This document shows positions 14,231 to 15,220 of a stretch of DNA of 15,220 bases, piece by piece; the first letter of the stretch is position 1; each line of letters starts with the position of its first letter. Below the pieces are notes generated by a model. That model saw only the letters and a program-made list of their open reading frames with translations, ran no database searches and was not told where the DNA came from. This DNA comes from an uncultured Prevotella sp. (GTDB lineage Bacteria > Bacteroidota > Bacteroidia > Bacteroidales > Bacteroidaceae). The stretch is from the NCBI GenBank assembly GCA_937916405.1, contig CALFUF010000058.1:1-15220 (forward strand). Reading direction: 5' to 3'. Made by a program: the position numbers and the translations under genes.

Positions 14231-15220
14231 GAAACCATGCCGTCTCCTATCTGTTATTATTCTTGGGCATCATCCTCATGTTCGTGCTCAATCTGTTGTT
14301 AGGTACTGTCAAGATACCTGTTGGTGAGGTGGTGGCGACATTGATGGGTGATTCCGAGATATCGGAGATACATCGTAACATCATCTGGAGCTCACGAGTG
14401 CCACAAGCATTGACGGCAATGGTGGCTGGTGCTGGTCTTGCCGTCAGTGGTCTACAGATGCAGACCGTGTTCCGTAATCCGTTAGCAGGACCTTCTGTAT
14501 TAGGAATCTCTAATGGTGCTTCCTTGGGTGTAGCCTGCGTGGTGCTGATGTCTGGCTCGTTAGGTGGTGTCGCCTTGAGCCGTTTAGGTTATCTGGGCGA
14601 TGTTGCGATGTCTATAGCGGCAATCATTGGCTCTCTTGCTGTCATGGCACTGATTCTCTATGTGTCACAGAAAGTAAAGGGGAATGTCACCTTATTAATA
14701 ATAGGTGTGATGATTGGTTATCTTGCCACGGCAGTCATTGGTGTCTTGAAATTCTTCTCTGCTGAGGAGGATATCAAGGCGTATGTGGTTTGGGGGTTAG
14801 GTTCTTTCTCTCGTGTGTCAGGCAACCAGATGATCCTCTTTGTCATACTGATGTCTATCTTGTTGCCGTTGAGTATGTTGCTGGTAAAGACGATGAACCT
14901 GTTGTTGTTAGGGGACGGTTATGCCCGTAACTTAGGATTGAATATCCGTCGCGCCCGTATGCTGGTGATTCTGTGCTCTGGTGTGTTGGTGGCTATTGTT
15001 ACTGCCTATTGCGGTCCTATTATGTTCATAGGTCTTGCTGTACCGCATCTCTGTCGTGCCATCTTCCGCAGCAGTGACCATCGCATCCTGATGCCTGGTA
15101 CGTTGTTGGCTGGAGCATCACTTGCCTTACTTTGTAATCTCATAGCCCGTATGCCAGGTTTTGAGGGAGCCTTACCCGTCAATAGTGTGACGGCATTGGT
15201 GGGTGCCCCTGTTATAGCGA
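14227..15220 (+). CDS. btuC: Cobalamin ABC transporter permease, second copy, 3' end beyond window (BtuC/FecCD family)
   Basis: The reading frame is open from ATG 14227 to the window edge, giving 331 residues; only a few C-terminal residues should be missing judging by the first permease. Motifs: SSRVPQALTAMVAG, MQTVFRNPLAGPSVLGISNG, TLLIIGVMIGYL, VWGLGSFSRVS, LGDGYARNLGL and FIGLAVPHLCRA. Relative to E. coli BtuC it keeps Arg57 (Arg56 there), has Gln60 for Arg59 like its paralogue, and keeps Arg308 for Arg295, which the first copy lacks. It overlaps the upstream binding-protein gene by 4 bp. An ATPase gene would be expected next. Confidence 0.85.
   Translation, partial: MRNHAVSYLLLFLGIILMFVLNLLLGTVKIPVGEVVATLMGDSEISEIHRNIIWSSRVPQALTAMVAGAGLAVSGLQMQTVFRNPLAGPSVLGISNGASLGVACVVLMSGSLGGVALSRLGYLGDVAMSIAAIIGSLAVMALILYVSQKVKGNVTLLIIGVMIGYLATAVIGVLKFFSAEEDIKAYVVWGLGSFSRVSGNQMILFVILMSILLPLSMLLVKTMNLLLLGDGYARNLGLNIRRARMLVILCSGVLVAIVTAYCGPIMFIGLAVPHLCRAIFRSSDHRILMPGTLLAGASLALLCNLIARMPGFEGALPVNSVTALVGAPVIA

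Noticed and set aside
10964..15220. Assignment of the ABC genes to iron-siderophore uptake
   Set aside because: The FecCD and FhuD-like folds allow it, but the cobalamin riboswitch, BtuB and BtuG in the same tightly spaced operon make B12 the better call.

Overview
The window reads as a chromosomal segment of a Bacteroidota bacterium, most likely Prevotella or a close relative. Three intergenic sites match the Bacteroidota promoter pattern (TTTG, 19-20 bp, TAnnTTTG). There is a BtuB/BtuG-type surface cobalamin receptor pair, an EFR1-type flavodoxin/ferredoxin protein, a Leptospira-type citramalate synthase beside leuACD, and stop/start overlaps of the ATGA kind at many gene junctions. No mobile element, tRNA, rRNA or CRISPR array is visible. 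The genus is inferred; no rRNA or marker gene is present to prove it.

Layout. Bases 1-149 are non-coding and hold two families of short tandem inverted repeats. Bases 150-2413 (minus strand) are a two-gene operon: a membrane-anchored histidine-kinase-like protein whose phosphoacceptor histidine position is alanine, then an EFR1-type protein (FMN domain plus two 4Fe-4S clusters). Bases 2414-2568 are a divergent promoter region with three perfect dyads placed on the promoter elements. Bases 2569-7581 (plus strand) are a tightly coupled branched-chain amino acid operon: leuA, leuC, leuD and a cimA-type synthase. LeuCD can serve both the leucine route (from 2-isopropylmalate) and the citramalate route to 2-oxobutanoate and isoleucine. 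leuB, needed for the next step of both routes, is not in the window.

Bases 7582-7845 carry a promoter and a cobalamin riboswitch. Bases 7846-15220 are a B12 uptake operon: btuB (TonB-dependent outer-membrane receptor), btuG (surface beta-propeller lipoprotein), then substrate-binding lipoprotein, permease, a second substrate-binding lipoprotein and a second permease, which runs off the window. The expected ATPase (btuD) is not in view. Together these would capture cobalamin at the cell surface, pass it through the outer membrane, bind it in the periplasm and move it into the cytoplasm, with synthesis shut down by the riboswitch when B12 is plentiful.

Most notable points: the duplicated binding-protein/permease pairs with unequal docking residues, the kinase-like protein lacking its histidine while keeping its ATP site and paired with a redox protein, and the divergent promoter dyad that places both -33 elements in mirror-image arms. 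The metabolic and transport systems themselves are known types; I found no clear evidence of a wholly new system.
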